Source: Alliaria petiolata
Taxonomy: Eukaryota; Streptophyta; Magnoliopsida; Brassicales; Brassicaceae
Reading direction: 5' to 3'
DNA: 64,000 nucleotides
Assembly (NCBI GenBank): GCA_020283515.1
Contig: JAHZTW010000001.1
Coordinates: 253,079,738 to 253,143,737 of the forward strand
Positions 33,008 to 46,100 of the stretch are shown in pieces. The notes below the pieces were generated by a model. The model did not search any database. It worked only from the letters and a program-made list of their open reading frames with translations, and was not told the origin of the DNA. Position numbers and translations under genes: made by a program. Every line of letters starts with the position of its first letter. Positions within the stretch are counted from its first letter, which is position 1.

Positions 33008-36000
33008 CTTTACACGAATAAAACAAAGATAAACATAAAATGGTTAGCCCAGTGAATAAATTAAAAATGAGAAAATTTAATGCTTGAAATATGTCATCCT
33101 TCATCGTACATACATATATCAAGAAACTATGCAGAATATTCTAACCTTATCTAGAAACTCACCAATATTTAAAGATTATGTTTCTGTATCATGGAATATT
33201 ACTAAAAAAAGGAGAAGTTGACAAGAGAATATATTATTGTTGATGTTACTAATATAATTTGGGTCGTAGGACTCTTAATAGGCAAGGTTGTTACCAGAGA
33301 AGACAGATGAGGGCATTTGTTATGGTTTCAATCAATCCGGTGCATTCGGGTTCAGATCGGTTATTTTTGAGTTTCAAGTATTTTGGTACTAAAATATAGG
33401 ACCCATTCATATATTTTCTTTTCGGATCGGGTTCGGTTTAGTTTCATCCGGATTTAGATCTGTTCCGAGTACCAAAATCACCCAAAATTTATCCAAAATA
33501 CCCAAAATTGTTTTGGACATTTAGATTATTTGATTAAATTTGCAAAAAAAAAAAAAAAAAATTAACTTAACCAAATATAACTAAAAAATTTAGAATATTC
33601 TAAATATTTGTTTATTTTAATCTAAACATAACTAATATATCGATTTCGATTTGATTATTTCAAACCTAAATATAACTAATTTTTGTAATTGTATTTCGGG
33701 TACTTTTGCTACCCATTTAGTTTTCTGTTCGGTTTTGATTCGGTTCAAATTTTTCACATATAGGACTATTCAGATATTTACGTCGGTTTGGTTCGATTTT
33801 TCAGTTCCAGGTAATTGTTCCAGGACTAGTTTCAACTATAACTCCTCATAAATTTAAACAAGTGTTCGCTCAAAGTGAACAAGTCCATGTAATCTAGTGG
33901 TTTGCGCTAGTGTGGTGTTATCATCCAAATTCAAACCCATTATAATGGCTCTGCCCAAATCTACTCCATAGAACGAACCCCATATGTTAAACGCGTGCAA
34001 CATTGACAATGTTTTGGGTAGAGTTGTTAGATTGTTGTTGATCATGTGTTTTTCCTTTTTTAGCCCAATATATATGATTTCATCCAATAATTAACGTTCG
34101 ACTCGGCTTTTAAAACATTTTCTATAGGCAAGACCACCACCACCATTTTGTAAAAGTTTCAAGGGGCTGCATCTCCGCAGGTTGGGAAGCTGCCGGTTTA
34201 GTATTCCACTTAGAGATCTTAATAAAATTTATACAGAAAAAGGCCACCCACCACCAACTCGCCATTGTTTAATTTCGCCAGTCGGGATCTCATTCGTTCC
34301 GCGAATGAGATCTCATAATAGTAGGTAGAATCCGTGCGATGGTTGTATCTCGCGACCAAATATTTCCGAGTTAATCAATCTATCAAGTTTTTGGTATTTT
34401 AAATACGATATTTGGCATTCAAGAAGATCTAAGTTTGGCATTCAAGAAGATCTAAGATCATTGGACTCGTTATTCCCTAGTTTGGTAAACCCCAAAGTTA
34501 ATTAAGATATATAGACGTTACACTTCAACAAAATAAGCAAACATATAACATCACATATTGTTGTAGTCAACTTATTGATCCTTGAAAACGTGAGAAGAAA
34601 TCGGATTCACCCAACCCGTTAAAATGCTCCATCCTTCGGCCGACAAGGTCGATGGTATGGTCCATTGGATCCAAACAAGATCCAACAAGATCATACCACC
34701 CCGAGGATGCCGCGATTTGAGAGTAAACAAGAGCTAGCATTCCAAAGGATGCATTGGCCAGAAACCTTATTTATTTGCACGTAAGACAACGCCTGGAGAC
34801 AAAATGACCACCAACTTTCTCGCAAAATTGCCGAGGGCGCATTAAACCTAAACTTGAATCTTTATTCGGGTCTTCTGACAACCAAAACCCACATCTCATG
34901 TAGAGGCAACCAATTTTTGCAACCCTTGCGTATAGACAAGAGACTCGATTGCAGAGATAGGTGACCTATCTCTGCAATCCAACCCGGGCCCTGATGTTTT
35001 TTTTTTATAGGCAAATTCTACATATAACCCACAAGTGGGTCCCTCTTTTTTGTTGTTGAGTTAAAATAGAGGTGTATAATTGACAAAAATCGGGATTTAA
35101 AAAAAAAACATTTTTTACTTTTAAAATAAAATAGTTTTGTAAAATATAAACACCAAAAGCAGATGAAAAGCATTTTACAAAATAATTTTGTTTAAAATGT
35201 TATATGTTGTTGATCTACTGGAACACGCAGCCGCAAACAAACAAAGCAAAGCCCAAATAAGATTTGGTTATTCAGTGTTTTGAATAACCCAATCAATAGT
35301 ATTACCCTTAATGCTAGTAGGTAGAGATGGGCATTTTGGTTTTTGTTTATTATTATTTGTTTGGTTTGGAAAAAGTATTAGCCTAAATAAAACCTTTTTA
35401 TTTTGTTCAATTTCGGTTCAATTTTAGAGGGGAAAAAGTCAAACAAAAAATAGAAAATAAATAAATAAAATATAATCAAAAATACGAATTGATAAAATAT
35501 TTAAAATCTTATTTTTTTTTAAAAATATTTTTTTATTTATAAAGAACGAAAAAAAAACAGATTTTAAGTCATTTTTAGAACCGATCCGATTCTAAAAAAT
35601 AAAATTTTGATTCGAGTAAACCGGTCTGGTTTTGGTTTGGTTCAAAATGCCCATCTTTCCTAATTGGATCCCGATATCCAAGAAAAACCCGGATATCCAA
35701 CTCAACCCCACCCGCATCAACCAACCATACATATACATACAGTATATGCAATAAGCTCACACACATACAAGACACAACACGAAAAAAAAAAAAGATAAAT
35801 AAAATGGTAAAAAGACAAAAGACTGACCTCAAGTTTGTCCTCTCTGGCCTTGTGGTTTTTGGGAAGTTTGCGAAACTCTTCAGTCAAACGCAGACACTCA
35901 TGTATGTTCTCTGGTGACACAAAGTCAACCGCCACTTTTGTGCACGACTGTCCCAAAATATTCCGATCATAAAAACATATCAAAAAGACAAATTCTCAAC

Positions 36001-39000
36001 TACAAAGCAAGTTGTGTGAAGAGTTAAAAACATGAAAGTGGAAGAAGAACAGAAACCAACTTGTGTTTTACCTTTAGATTACGAACTTGATGAGGACAAC
36101 CCGCGGGAATAAACACCGCTTCTCCTACCTTTTGCACAAACGTCCATGGTTCGATCCCTACAATTTCAGACAAAAAAACATTTAGTTTGTCAATATAGAC
36201 AAGAGTCGAAACAGAGCAATACACACATATATATGGTTGGTTCGGTCACATACCGAATTCCGCCTTGAGTTTTCTTTTATGCTCTACCGTTAAATAGCAT
36301 GATTGGTCATGTATCGGATGATAAACCTATGAAAGAAAATGTTAAATAATCGTTAGTACCCAGAAATTAAATTCTTCAAAGGTTATTGCAGGTGGGTGTC
36401 GTGTTGTTACCTTTGTCACTGGACAACAAAAAGTGTGTCTAAATTCTCTGCAATGCTTCCTTAGATACTCTTCTAACTTAGGAACATCTTCTCTCCTAAA
36501 TATGTCCCAAAGCGCACTTCCCGTTTCGTCACGGTTCTGCTCATTCTCATAGCTCAGAATCTCCGGCATGTTCGATTCTTCTTCCTCTTGGCTACAGCAA
36601 ATGCCGCTGCTATCTTCACTGCCCTGTTCCTCTAGCTTGTTCTGTTCCTTGTGTTTCTGTTTCAGATCTTTGACTGCGGATATCTGTTCTTGACTTAACG
36701 TTACTTCGGCTGTATGCGTCAGAAGATTAACCTACATGAATTTTCGAAGTTAGTGAGTCTCTTTGTACCATTAAAGAAACAAAACCAAGAGTGTTAAAAA
36801 CAAAATGATAACGAGAGCTCTACCGCGTCTGACATATCGCAGTGAAGCTTAGTCACTGAATCGCCTCTACCGAGCTCATCCGGAATCCCATAGGCAATGT
36901 AAGTCTTTGGACCCAAATCTGGTTTGATAAGTCCTTCGGGAAGCTTTGCTGCAATGTTGAGGATCCCGGTTCTAGGATCGCTATACTCTTGGAACGGTAA
37001 CGCGGATATGAACTCGTCACAGTGACGAGGTAAAAGGTCTTCAAACTTATCAGAAGGAGGCCAGTCTTTAAGCTTCAACATCTCAGGCCAGAAGTTTTCA
37101 TATGTTCTTCCTTTGCTATAACCTTCAAAGAAGTGACGAGTATTGATCTCCACCTGAATTTGTATAATGGATAATAAAAAAAGAAGAGAGATTAGAACCT
37201 ATCAATCATTTCAGAATCTAAAGTGTATATTACGGAATTAATTTATATACCTCACAGTTAGCTAAGCAATCAATTGCTTTGACTTCTGCCATCTTAGAAC
37301 TTGCTGCTGATGACGAATCCACGTTTTTGCATAAAGCCCTCCACATCACCATCGGCTCCCAGCTTAAACCCGGTGTGTTATCAAGAGCGTTCCTGACAAT
37401 TACTGGTTCACCTTTAGCCCAATGCTCTTGAAAATGTAGAAGCTCTTCTTCCTTCAAGACGTCAAGAGATTCAGGACAGAAGAGGTAGTTGTCGCTTGAG
37501 CCTGTCCTCGAAGCTGCTTTCCTTGTCGTATCGGTCTCCAAGGCAGAAGAACACCTACAGTTCAACACTCTAGGGTTTTTATTGTAAGATGCCAAGAAAT
37601 ACTCTGCCTTTTGTTCCAAGTCTAACATCCGTTTCCACGGTAGGATTCGCTTGAGCTCCAACACACCATCACCACAACCACCTAGCTCTTTTGGTGCACA
37701 GGTGATGCTTCCGTTAAAACCGGCGTTCCACTTGACGGATGGGTTAGCTTCTTCGTCCTCATCAGAAACAGAAGAGAAGCTCGGTTCCATATCTAAACCA
37801 TGCATATACCTGTATCCTTTATCAACATACTGTGACTTTGTTTCAGGGTGTTGGGAAAGCGATCCTTCGCGAATCTCTTGACAGCAGTTCAAACAGAGTT
37901 CATAAGAGCAATTTGGGCAGCTTCGGTGTAAGTCAACAATTGAAGTTGCGCAATGGTCACTGCAACACATGATTTCAGCAAAGATCTTCTAGAATTAAGT
38001 TGAATTAAAAAATATCCAAAACCTCAAAGTCTGCTCTTACCAGTATACGCGTTCATCAATGAAGCTTTCTGCTCTAATTACATCTACTTCGGAAGGCAGT
38101 TTTCCTACAGAAACATGTCATATGTTAGCAGGGAATCACTTACATAGCAACAAAAACATGTCTTACTAGCGTGAGATTCATACCTTGCACCTTTGCCTCC
38201 ATCTCAATCTCCTGATTCTGGGATTTGGATAACTTATTCAGAAACGGAAGCGTCATTGCAACCAAGTATTGGAGATGATGGCGTCTTTCAGGATTCGAGA
38301 GCTCCCTCTTCGATGTCTATTAAGACAAAAGCACATATACCAGTTAACAAAGAAACCAACTTGGGATTCTCCTGAAAACGAAGTCTTCTGCGAATGGATG
38401 CTAGAAAAAAATCTCATACCTCGATTAAACCATTCAAATGCAAGCATCTGCTGCAATTACAGTTTTTGCGGCAGAAAGGACATTTATCAACGATTTCATC
38501 CTCAGATAGTTGTGGATACCTGCAACAAAACCACAAATAGAGTTAGCATATCTAAATGTGTTTTAATTACAAGACAGAGAAATGTTATTACAGTTAAACA
38601 CAGAAACTAACCATTTCCTTATACACTGAAGACAATACATCGTCTCGTCACATTCACTGCAAATGACAAGAGTTACCCTTTCCGCTTTCAAGCACTGATG
38701 GCAAATCGCATGGCGTTTCTTAGACTCCTGCGAAGACAAAATATTAGTTTGGAAAAGTTCAGAACAGTAACACGTTTATATCTCTTTGATTCGGATTCAA
38801 TGAACTTATGTAAAGACACGTTACCTTTGAAGTATTTTTCATGCTTGTGCAGTCATCAGAACTCCCAGTTTTCAGAAGGGAATCTGATACTTCTGAAGTT
38901 GGCGAACGTGAGCTTGAGCGTGAGCGAGAACGACTAACATTTGTGACATTTTCTGGACTGTTGGAACCTCTCCTCGCAGCTGCACAGCCTAACTTGCGGC

Positions 39001-39820
39001 TCCTTCTTCCGGATGTTGCCTTGATCTTACAAATCAGATCAACTTCTTCTTCCCAATCCATATCTTCTTCAAGTTCTGCTTTGCGTCTGCTTTTCCTTTT
39101 TCTAGCGATTTCAGAGATCCGATTGGCCACTATTACGCAATCATCATCTTCCCCTTTCATATCAGACATTGACTTCATCTTAGATTTAACTTCAACTTCT
39201 TCTTCTTTGCGCTTATCTTCTATCCTAGCAGCTGCACAATCTATGATTCGGCTGCTTCTTCGGGATGTTGCCTTACTCTTAAGTTCTTCTTCAAGTTCTG
39301 CTTTGCCTCTGCCTTTCCTTTTACTAGCGATTTCAGAGATCCGGTCAGCTACTGTTGCGCAATCATCATCTTTCATATCAGACATTGACTTCATCTCAGA
39401 TTTAGCTTCAACTTCTTCTTCTCCTCCTTCGCGTTTATCTTCTGTCCTTTTCTCACTCTTCCTTCTCCGCATTTCACTAATGTAGCTTCCCAATACGATA
39501 TCATCATCTTCAGAATGCTGCTCTTCCTTAACAGGAACAACTTCAACAACTTCATCATCACCGTCTTCTACTTTGATGCATTCTCTCATTCTTTTAACCG
39601 CTAAGTCCTCGTTATCAGCTCCCGACGACCGCTTCCGTCTCCGACAAAAGACTTTCAAGATTACAGGCCTCGTGCCGCCCTTTTGTTCCTCTTCTCTACT
39701 GCTGAAACCTCTCGACTTAACTGGTTTCAGAGTTCTCTTCTTCCTATTCGACCAAGACTGTTCAAAGGAAACTGGGGAACACTCCATCAGACTAACTCCA
39801 CACGAAACTACAGAGTCCAT
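32921..39820 (-). CDS. JMJ29: JmjC histone demethylase, KDM3/JHDM2 group, JMJ29 orthologue
   Basis: Twelve GT-AG exons: 38825-39820, 38612-38727, 38420-38519, 38184-38316, 38041-38104, 37251-37959, 36824-37153, 36411-36731, 36254-36326, 36072-36157, 35828-35947 and 32921-33007; 1044 residues (I recall about 883 for A. thaliana JMJ29). A basic/acidic N-terminus of 330 residues holds a 72-codon tandem repeat. A RING-like zinc region (CHQCLKAE ... CPFCRKNCNC) follows, then a second Cys-rich segment and the JmjC domain. Fe(II) ligands H810 and D812 (TKLHCDMSDA) and H970 (AGCPHQVRNL) are intact, so it should remove methyl groups from histone H3 lysine 9 in the nucleus. A CAG splice acceptor five bases before the ATG indicates a 5' UTR intron. 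The last exon lies 2.8 kb from the rest. It corresponds to At1g62310. Confidence 0.95.
33320..33830. repeat. CGGTT-rich repeat in the last JMJ29 intron
   Basis: AT-rich DNA with repeated TCGGTT, TTCGGATCGGG and GGTTCGATT words, of the same general type as the elements at 29941 and 35325. Clear ends or target duplications were not found. Confidence 0.4.
33888..33960 (+). mobile_element. tRNA-derived SINE candidate in the last JMJ29 intron
   Basis: A-box-like TGTAATCTAGTGG (33888-33900) and B-box-like AATTCAAACC (33929-33938) are spaced like a SINE promoter. The rest does not fold as a tRNA. Confidence 0.4.
34286..34312. repeat. 11-bp perfect inverted repeat
   Basis: GATCTCATTCG and CGAATGAGATC are separated by TTCCG. 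It lies directly left of a possible Helitron start and may be part of that element or of a neighbouring one. Confidence 0.5.
34947..34994 (+). mobile_element. Candidate Helitron 3' terminus in the last JMJ29 intron
   Basis: A perfect 15-bp hairpin, GATTGCAGAGATAGG - TGA - CCTATCTCTGCAATC (34947-34979), is followed 11 bases later by CTGA and then T (34991-34995). Helitrons end in a short hairpin 10-12 bases before CTRR and insert before T. A possible start is TCTCATAATAGTAGG at about 34311. The interior contains GC-richer stretches that could be captured gene fragments. Confidence 0.45.
35325..35656. mobile_element. Small inverted-repeat element in the last JMJ29 intron
   Basis: AGATGGGCATTTTG at 35325-35338 and its exact complement CAAAATGCCCATCT at 35643-35656 enclose AT-rich, non-coding DNA of about 330 bases. 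The ends resemble the GATGGGCA family also seen at 29941. No flanking duplication is evident. Confidence 0.55.
39157..39590 (-). repeat. Tandem coding repeat in the first JMJ29 exon
   Basis: A unit of about 72 codons occurs twice, with starts 216 bases apart (compare 39155-39180 with 39371-39396, both encoding MKSMSDMK). Each unit runs KSEMKSMSDMK, D/E-rich, ISEIA.KRK.R.KAELEE, ATS.R.SR, CAAAR. The frame is kept. It probably explains part of the extra length relative to A. thaliana. Confidence 0.85.
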
Positions 39821-40652
39821 TTTAGCTGCAAACGAAAAACAAAAAAATTACATCTTTAATAAACTCGAACTATGCCAGAAGAACATGAAATCTGTAAAAT
39901 AATTTATTAGCATTAATTAGTAGGCTTAACAAAGGATATTGTAGCAAAATTAAACCAGATTGGAGAGAAAAAAAAAAAATCAGAACTTTTTGTTTTCCGT
40001 TATGTAGGAAACGAGATTTCCCCCAAAATTAGTATCAAAAACGCACAAATTGGGTTTTGATTCTGAGCCCAGAAGAGACCAAAAATCGAGTCTTTCGTTC
40101 ATAATCACAAGTAAATTCGATCGCAAGCAATAAAACAGAGAGATCTATCTGCTCAAATCAAATCAGATTTAAAAAAATCCAAAACGACAATGTTAAAACT
40201 TAAAACCAACCGATCCGAAGATGCAACGAACAGATAACGATTCCTCAAAAGTGAAATCAAAAAACGAGAATTTTGGAATCGGAAAGATGAGTAGAAACAA
40301 AATTTTACCCTTTCGATGAAACACCAAAACCAATTCGGAAGCAACGATGATTCTCTCCTGCGAAACGATCTAATCAAACCCTAGATTCCAGCTGGAAAAT
40401 TAGTTGAAAAGAGATTACGATTCAGTGAAAACCCAATGAATCTCTCGAGTTTGCTATTTAACTAATAAAAACAAAAAAACAAAAAAGGTAAGGAAATTAT
40501 TTTTTTGTACTAATTTTTTCCTTTTTCCGTGAAATTTTCCTTTCCTATTGGCACGGAAAAAAAGAGCACCGGTCATCGTTAGAAGTACTCTCTCTCCTCC
40601 TAGAGCCCACAGGATTTGTCATATGTCCGTAGAGCGCAAGCTATTAAAGAGA

Positions 40653-40660
40653 CACGTGGC
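40653..40660. promoter_or_regulatory. ABRE/G-box motif upstream of JMJ29
   Basis: ACACGTGGC lies about 200 bases upstream of the probable JMJ29 5' leader (leader estimated from the splice donor CGAAAGG/GTAAAA near 40310). ACGTGGC is the core recognised by bZIP factors. Function is inferred from the motif and position only. Confidence 0.35.
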
Positions 40661-42512
40661 AGGTGACTAATACACCCACCGATTCGATCGCCTTCATCTG
40701 TCGGAAGGTGTGACTAAAAGTATCTTTTTCTGCTTTTAATTAAAATATTTTTGGTTTTATTAATAATAAACTTTTTGTGTTAATATAATAATACTACTAT
40801 ATTTGAATCATAAATAATTAGTAAAGAGAACGATTGAGAAAATAAATAAATAATTAAATAAAGAAAAATATTTAAATAAAATATTGTATGTACTTGAGTG
40901 ATGTTATCCAATGATGAATTTAAAAGTTAATTCTCTAGATTTAATTCTTCAAAGTTTGAAAGTTGATTCTGTTTTATAAAAGTTTGTTTATGTGTATAAA
41001 TGATAAAATCTCTGCAATATATTTTTAGATTTTGTTTTAATAATTTATTTATAAAATTCAATTGAAATTCATTTTAAATGATTCAATGTATAAAGATTTT
41101 AAAAGTTATTTACTTTTGAATGATACTGTTTTTTTAATTTGAATTTTTTTATTAAATATTATGAAATTTTAAAATTTCTTAAACACGATTTTTGATTAAA
41201 ATATAATTTAGAATTATTTATTGAATAAAAGCAAATTGTGGTTAAATTTAAATTTTATTAAAATTATTAAAGTAATATTTTTTTTCTTTTTTTATAATTA
41301 GAGGATGATCCGGATTTCATCAAAAAATTTAATATATCTAAAATATGGTACCAGATTAAATAGGAGTGGTTAGATAATCTTGTTCTAACTTATACAAACA
41401 GAACAATTCATCTCTCTCTAACAGGGAACTATTATTTCACCACCATTTAGTTTTTTTTTTTTGTTGGTAACTACACCACCACCATTTAAGATTAAAGTAA
41501 TATTTGTTGACTTGAAACAACTGTTAATCACCACGTGGAAAACAAATTTAAATGCGTCGTTACTCATATCAGATTTGCATTAGTAAGCATTACTTATTTT
41601 ATCCAACAAAAACAAAAAATCATTAATTTTTCCGGATTAACTTCTATTCTAGTCCATCCATGGTTTTGGTCCTTGTGGTTGTGGATTTGTTTGCATTTAA
41701 AAGGCATCTTTTATTTTGGATTTATTGTTATTATGCACTCGTATTTTATTGGCATGTTTATCGTTTTAATATTCTAGATTGTTTTTATCCTCATATCCGA
41801 ATCCAAGATCTTCCGACTTCTGATAAATTGGTAATACAACATAAAACAAAATTGTATGCAGTTTTTTTCTTCAATTTACAATTACAAAATATAATCATAT
41901 AAGTGTTGAAACTTAACACACTTGAGATTTATTTTATTTTTACGAAATAGATACAAGTATAAAACACTGTTAGAAGATATTAGGTTTTCAATAATACTAT
42001 AAACTTGTTAAGTTTTTTTTACAATGTTTTTTTGTTGTTGTAATTTTCTCCCGTTTATAGTAAATAAATTAGGTGCTATTAAATCAAAATTATTTATTAA
42101 CAATTGGAATGGCACATAAGAGTATTGAAAAAGCACATAAGAGTGTATTGAAATTCATAAATGCAGATCCCCATAAGAGTATTGAAAAATACTGCATATA
42201 CTCTATATTTATCAGAAAATCTCATTTGCATTGTTTACGAAGTTCGATTTTGGAAAGAGAGCCATAGAATGAAAAACTAATGTAAAATTGTTAGACAATG
42301 AATGTGAGATTGATTGAGATATGGGAAGATATTCCCAATAATAAGCTAGATTTGTTTCGCAATTTTTCTTTATAAAGAGTGTTTAGTACGATATATCTTT
42401 TAAAACACTCACGCTAGGAATCTTGACCAGACCAACGATGCGACTATAAGTCATCGGTACTCATACATGCTTACGTTAGTATGATACATAATGTCTTGAC
42501 CAGACCAAACGA

Positions 42513-42728
42513 CTCTCTCCGTTTTTTAAAGATTGATTTTTTAGATTTTTTACAGATATTAAAAAACAATCATTACTTACTTTTTCTTTTTACTTTTTAT
42601 TTATTTTTTCTCTATTACTTTTTGTTTGTTTATTGTCTTGCAAAAATGAATATATTAAATCTAATATAGAAAATCAATCTATTAGGAACAAACATAAAAT
42701 CTAAAACATCAAAGAGGAACGGAGAGAG
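42513..42728. mobile_element. Stowaway-like MITE
   Basis: The left end CTCTCTCCGTTTTTT and right end GGAACGGAGAGAG are inverted copies of the 'CTCCCTCCGTT' Stowaway terminus. The right flank is TA as expected for a Tc1/mariner target; the left flank is GA, probably mutated. The interior is AT-rich and non-coding. Confidence 0.6.
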
Positions 42729-43126
42729 TACATGCTTATACATAATGTCAGACTGATTTTTCACCTGATTTTTTTTTAAAACAAAAAAATATTGATTTAT
42801 TAATTAATCCCAAAAGGACATCGGTAAAATTACATCGCCCGTTTAATTAATCCTAATTTTTGTTTTTATGTTATTTTTATCTCAATTTTGTAATAGCTTT
42901 TTGCACAAAATTGTTTGTATAGGAAATTGTTTTTACTTTTTACACAATCATGTATTGGGAAATTAGTCATAATGACAACAAACTCAAACAAAACAATGAC
43001 AAGCATACAAATATACAAAACCGTCCACAACACGTCAAAACTATAAAAAAAAATCTCTATGCAATAGTTCCGTTTCTTCTATACCGAATACAAACCAAAC
43101 CGGTTTAGTGATTTACTCATTGACAA

Positions 43127-46100
43127 TCAAGGGTCCGGTTTCCCCTTACCCGTCTCAAGTCGATTAAAGGGCAGAGATTGTGACGAACCACCACTCGCAT
43201 TGCTGCTCGTCACTGTGATTCTCCGGGACCGACGTTTGGTCGGCACAACTACACAATTTTCATCGTCCGAATCATCGGTTAATCCCTCAAACTGGTCATC
43301 TTCATACTCTTCGTCTTTAAAAACCGGATGAATATATGCGTTTTGAAGATACTCTTTCAAATTCAAGTTCGGTTCTTTTGCTCGTTCCAATGTATCCTTG
43401 ATCATAGATTCCTGTAAATCGGTACCAACAAGATTAATTAACACATACCGAACAAAACCAAAATTAAGCTAAAACTACCATTGGTTAACATAACCGGTAG
43501 GCTGATATAGAGATTTTTCGATCTTGGTATAAGAAAATTGAGCCGAAGTGTTGTAACTTGTAAGGTAATCATACTATTTTACTAATTACCTGCAAAGGGT
43601 TAATGACGAATGCCGATTCGTACCGGGCTTTGCAGAACCGGTGGAAACCGATGGTTAGAATCGGTAGAATGACGAGGAAAGGCGTGGACTGAGCTTTTCC
43701 TTTCGTGCTCATTAATCCAATCAAAAGGATTTGCGAGATGATCAATGCCGATATTATACGTCCATGAACGTCTGGCCAGAACGCAGCGGCGCTTTCATAC
43801 TCTTGATTGTACACATTTATGATCTGCCAAAAAAAAAGCCGGTTTAGCCAATAACCAAATGTAATCCTGGTTCAAATGGATTGGCTCCAAGAATCTTGAA
43901 ACTAAAGATTCAAAAAACCAAACCCTAACCTAAATCTGAAGTAACTACATGAAACTGTTAAAGTTAAAAGAAAAAGAGAGTTTGCTTTTCTTTTTCACCT
44001 GATGACGGAAGATGAGGTAGGCGAAACCGAAGAAGAAGATGATGAAAGGAAGTAGAACAGGTGTGACCGGAGCGTAGACGAGGCCGAGGAGGAAGTAGAG
44101 TTGAATCCGAGGCTCCGTTGCGTAGAAATCGATCTGTCCCGGATCCATAGCTTCTTCTCTATCCTTTTCGGTTTTCACAAAGAAGAAGTTCTTCAAATGA
44201 AAGATGACGAACGGTTTCAGCCTAAGTATCTCTCCCGCCACACCGGCCCAACCGTCAACCATTATATACGTTATGAAAAACGTTGCTTTTATTGGAATCG
44301 CTACTCCAACGGTCCGTGGAATCCTATAAACAAGAATGTAATATAAGTTGAGAAACAGAGTTTTTGGAGAGAGTAAAAGTGAGCGAGCGAGCGAGAGAAC
44401 GAGCTTTACTGATCCGCGGATTGTTTAAGGAAAGAATCAAGCTGTTCAAATGCGGATCCTGTGATTATGCTACCGAGAAAAACATTCACAAGGTTGAATA
44501 GATAATATCGGAAAGCCGCTCTTCTCTCTAGCGATGAGATCGATACAAACCCTTCGAATTTCGACATGATCATCAAGATTGTTGGCAAGAATACCAAGAA
44601 GAGCTTCAAGACAATACCGGGAAGAAAACCTTGGATCACCGATTTAATAAACTTCCTGCACACGCAAGATTGATAAAAAAAAAAAAAAAATTGAATCAAG
44701 AATATTCTTGAATCGAAAAACGGTAAGCAAGAAAATTCAAGAAACGTACTTACTTTTCGATGATGGGGTTTAGGAACGGAGCGGATTTTTGGATGCCTTC
44801 AATACTCGCTAGGGACTGAACAAATGCGATTGGGATGATGAAGAATAAAGTGAGGAAGAAGAAGGCGACGTGCATTACAAATCTCCTTACAGTGAGCGAT
44901 ACGTAAGGAATCGCTAGGTTTGGCCAGAACACTTCTCTCGCCTCTGGAGCCCATTCGGTTAACCATTCGGTTGGATTCTTTGTCTGTTGAGTCTGTGCGC
45001 AAACCGCAGCGCCCCAACGCGTTTTAAAAGAGACAAAAGCTGCTGGCATTCGACCTTTCTCATCTTTCTTTACTCTCTTCCTTTCTTCCATTATCTATAA
45101 AAATCAAAAAATTAATCCAAAAAAGCGAAAGATGTCACATTGAGTGTAAGTGTTCTTATGAGCAAGAACACAAAAGAATATGGTTTCCTACAAAACTCAA
45201 ACATCCCCTCGTGAAGCCAAACCATTTAGTAACCATACTTATCCGAAAACCGATAAATCCGAACCGAGAACCGCATGTGGAACCTCTAGAAGAAAACAAT
45301 ACTTACTTGCTCGCTTAGTTTCTCGATCTCAGCCGTGAAATGATCCATTGCATCTACTTTCTTTCCCCATAGCCCAAGAAATCCCAGCTGCGAGATGAAA
45401 CATAATTAGACAAAAGCTTCTCTCTAAACATGTGTTTCGGGTTTCTTCAAGTATACTAACCTTTACCCTTGGCCTTTGTTCCTTGTTTCTTGTATACTTC
45501 AATTGGTAGTAATCAAACCAATTCTGCATTTTCTTCTTCTCTGCCACTAACTCAGCCAATTCATTTGCATTGTAAACCGCCTGGGATATATAGTCAAAGA
45601 CACTTAACCGAGAATATATCGATATAGACCGAATTAAAGACTGATTACTTTAGAACTATGAGCTAACCTGATTCGTAAGATAATGATCCGGGTGGTTAAC
45701 CATAAAGAAATGCTCCACGTTTTCGCTAATTGACTCGTCTGGATCCGGTGGTATGTTCCTAACCAGAACCTGTCAGACGCAAACAATATATATATATATA
45801 TATATTTTTAAAACCTTTTCATATATAATGTTAGACCAAAATAGCAGAAAAGTTGATTATATAAAAGAAAAGGTAACATCTATACGGTGAATTGATCAGC
45901 ACGTCGCTTTTCCGATTGGAGAAATGCTAACCGCATTGAAGCTATCTTCTCATATTCCTTGATTAGAACATAACAAGTCCAGAATGTGAATGCGTATTCC
46001 ATCACGAGATGCGCCCAAAACCTTTCCCAAGATTAAAAGATTTTAATCATTATTAGAGTGAAAAATAAAATAAATAAAAAGCTTCAAATAGAGATTTTGT

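Larger units (their letters stand above)
39821..43126. other. JMJ29 5' leader and promoter, and spacer behind the OSCA gene
   Basis: Bases 39821 to about 40440 hold the JMJ29 5' UTR and its intron (acceptor TTTGCAG just upstream of the ATG, donor near 40310). The rest is AT-rich, with one Stowaway-like MITE (42513-42728) and no gene. The right end is the 3' UTR of the OSCA-like gene. Confidence 0.65.

Noticed and set aside
38841..39485. Long plus-strand ORF opposite JMJ29 exon 1
   Set aside because: It is the serine/leucine-rich antisense shadow of a lysine/glutamate-rich coding repeat and has no family resemblance.
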